Shown piece after piece: positions 62,730 to 64,000 of a stretch of 64,000 nucleotides of DNA. Origin of the DNA: Halomonas salipaludis (GTDB taxonomy: Bacteria; Pseudomonadota; Gammaproteobacteria; Pseudomonadales; Halomonadaceae). The translations under genes were made by a program, and so were the position numbers. The DNA lies in contig NZ_NSKB01000001.1 of assembly GCF_002286975.1 (NCBI RefSeq), positions 312,733-376,732 of the forward strand. Direction: 5' to 3'. Within the stretch, counting starts at the first letter, position 1. The number at the start of each line of letters is the position of its first letter. Under the pieces are notes generated by a model. That model saw only the letters and a list, made by a program, of their open reading frames with translations. It searched no databases and had not been told where the DNA came from.

Positions 62730-64000
62730 ATGCCCATCGTGACCCTGCCTGATGGCAGCCAGAGAACCTTCGACGAACCGCTTACCGTGATGCAGCTGGC
62801 CGAGTCTATCGGTCCCGGCCTGGCCAAGGCCTGCGTGGCCGGCAAGATCGACGGGGTGCCGGTCGATGCCGCCGACCTCATCGATCGCGACGCCACGGTT
62901 GCCATTCTCACAGCGCGTGATGAAGAAGGCCTCGAGGTCATTCGCCACTCCTGCGCTCATCTGATCGGGCACGCCGTCAAGCAGCTCTACCCCGAGGCCA
63001 AGATGGCCATTGGTCCGGTGATCGAGGATGGCTTCTACTATGATGTCGACTTCGGTCGCTCGGTGACGCCGGATGACCTGGCGGCCATCGAGACGCGCAT
63101 GAAGCAGCTGATCGACGAGGAGTACGATGTCATTCGCGAGTACGTCGACCGCGACGCCGCGATGCTGACGTTCCTGCATCGCGACGAGACCTACAAGCAG
63201 GAGATCGTAAGGGAGATCTCCGAGGGCGAGACCATCCGCCTCTATCACCACCAGGAGTACGTCGACATGTGTCGCGGGCCCCATGTGCCCAATACTCGTC
63301 ACCTCAAGGCGTTCAAGCTGACCAAGCTGGCCGGTGCCTATTGGCGCGGTGACGCCTCCAAGCCGATGCTGACGCGTATTTACGGTACCGCCTGGCCCGA
63401 CAAGAAGCAGCTCAAGGCTTATCTCAAGCGTCTCGAGGAGGCCGAGAAGCGCGATCACCGCAAGCTGGCCAAGAAGATGGACCTTTTCCACCTCCAGGAA
63501 GAGGCCCCGGGGATGGTGTTCTGGCATCCCAACGGCTGGACCATGTATCAGGCGCTCGAACAGTACATGCGCCGAGTACAGATCGCCCATGGCTACCAGG
63601 AGATCAAGACGCCGCAGATAGTCGATCTGTCGCTGTGGAAGAAGTCGGGCCATTGGGGGCACTACAGTGAGCTGATGTTCACCACCGAGTCGGAGAAGCG
63701 CGAGTACGCGGTCAAGCCGATGAACTGTCCGTGTCACGTGCAGGTCTTCAATCAGGGCCTCAAGAGCTACCGTGACCTGCCGCTGCGCCTCGCCGAGTTT
63801 GGCAGTTGCCACCGCAATGAGCCCTCTGGCTCGCTGCATGGATTGATGCGGGTGCGTGGCTTTACCCAGGATGACGCGCATATCTTCTGCAGCGAGAAGC
63901 AGATCCAGGCTGAGGCCGAGGCCTTCATCCGCCTGACGCTGGAGGTCTACAAGGAGCTGGGCTTCGATGACGTGGAACTCAAGCTCTCGACGCGTCCCGA
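62730..64000 (+). CDS. thrS: Threonyl-tRNA synthetase, 3'-truncated by the window
   Basis: About 423 of the usual 640 or so residues are visible. Domains in order are TGS (1-62, [19 protein letters not shown]), the editing domain with the HxxxH motif in [13 protein letters not shown], a linker and the class II catalytic core ([14 protein letters not shown]). The core zinc region reads [13 protein letters not shown], and motif 2 reads [21 protein letters not shown] at 62730 has AAGGA upstream. In related bacteria infC, rpmI and rplT follow, which would lie outside. It charges tRNA-Thr. Confidence 0.97.
   Translation, partial: MPIVTLPDGSQRTFDEPLTVMQLAESIGPGLAKACVAGKIDGVPVDAADLIDRDATVAILTARDEEGLEVIRHSCAHLIGHAVKQLYPEAKMAIGPVIEDGFYYDVDFGRSVTPDDLAAIETRMKQLIDEEYDVIREYVDRDAAMLTFLHRDETYKQEIVREISEGETIRLYHHQEYVDMCRGPHVPNTRHLKAFKLTKLAGAYWRGDASKPMLTRIYGTAWPDKKQLKAYLKRLEEAEKRDHRKLAKKMDLFHLQEEAPGMVFWHPNGWTMYQALEQYMRRVQIAHGYQEIKTPQIVDLSLWKKSGHWGHYSELMFTTESEKREYAVKPMNCPCHVQVFNQGLKSYRDLPLRLAEFGSCHRNEPSGSLHGLMRVRGFTQDDAHIFCSEKQIQAEAEAFIRLTLEVYKELGFDDVELKLSTRP

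Noticed and set aside
62424-63881. 485-codon open frame antisense to thrS
   Set aside because: Shadow frame; thrS on the plus strand has all synthetase motifs.
1-64000. CRISPR arrays, insertion sequences, prophage or toxin-antitoxin pairs
   Set aside because: No regularly spaced repeats, transposase or phage motifs, or paired small toxin-antitoxin genes could be found by reading both strands.

Overview
The window reads as a GC-rich chromosome segment of a heterotrophic gammaproteobacterium. The order mltD-gloB-yafS-like-rnhA-dnaQ, the thrS gene, a NhaP2-type K+/H+ antiporter, several peptide transporters and a caa3-type oxidase cluster fit a halophile such as Halomonas or a relative. That genus assignment is an inference from gene content and codon use. 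I see no prophage, transposase, CRISPR array or rRNA operon. The window opens inside a branched-chain 2-oxoacid dehydrogenase E1-alpha gene and closes inside thrS.

Left third (1-21166): E1-alpha, E1-beta and E2 of a branched-chain 2-oxoacid dehydrogenase are followed at once by a Hanks-type protein kinase with a large C-terminal part I do not recognise. Next comes a SugE/Gdx guanidinium exporter behind a guanidine-II (mini-ykkC) riboswitch, then a GntR regulator divergent from L-2-hydroxyglutarate oxidase, and a SulP anion transporter. The block 9553-21166 looks like one peptide-use locus. It holds an M42 peptidase, a five-gene peptide ABC transporter operon with its own GntR regulator (including a fused permease-ATPase), a DUF1028 putative Ntn-hydrolase, a beta-alanine:pyruvate aminotransferase and an MmsA-type semialdehyde dehydrogenase. 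A dispersed intergenic repeat occurs twice in opposite orientation (5124-5187 and 17118-17237).

Middle (21327-43621): a chemotaxis receptor with a C-terminal sensor-like domain, an EAL phosphodiesterase with a periplasmic substrate-binding-type sensor, and an unknown protein are followed by RarD, an omega-amidase, RsuA and a 7TM diguanylate cyclase. Then come the yejABEF peptide transporter and the housekeeping block mltD-gloB / yafS-like-rnhA-dnaQ-nudC. SCP2, SohB and an ArsR regulator close this part.

Right third (43906-64000): propionyl-CoA synthetase, then the queuosine-precursor transporter YhhQ behind a preQ1-I riboswitch, an alpha/beta hydrolase, an orphan NMT1-type binding protein, NhaP2, a tRNA-Ser(UGA)/tRNA-Pro(GGG) unit with promoter and terminator, and LrgAB. 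After these lies a complete aa3/caa3 oxidase cluster: structural genes ctaC-ctaD-ctaG-ctaE, then surf1, a CxxxC membrane protein, heme A synthase and heme O synthase. Small DUF2970 and DUF2909 membrane proteins flank or sit within it. DUF2489, an OmpA-like lipoprotein and thrS finish the window.

The most rewarding points are the two riboswitches, which predict gene function directly; the kinase coupled to a dehydrogenase whose E1-alpha keeps the serine loop phosphorylated in the mitochondrial enzyme; and the peptide-catabolic locus.
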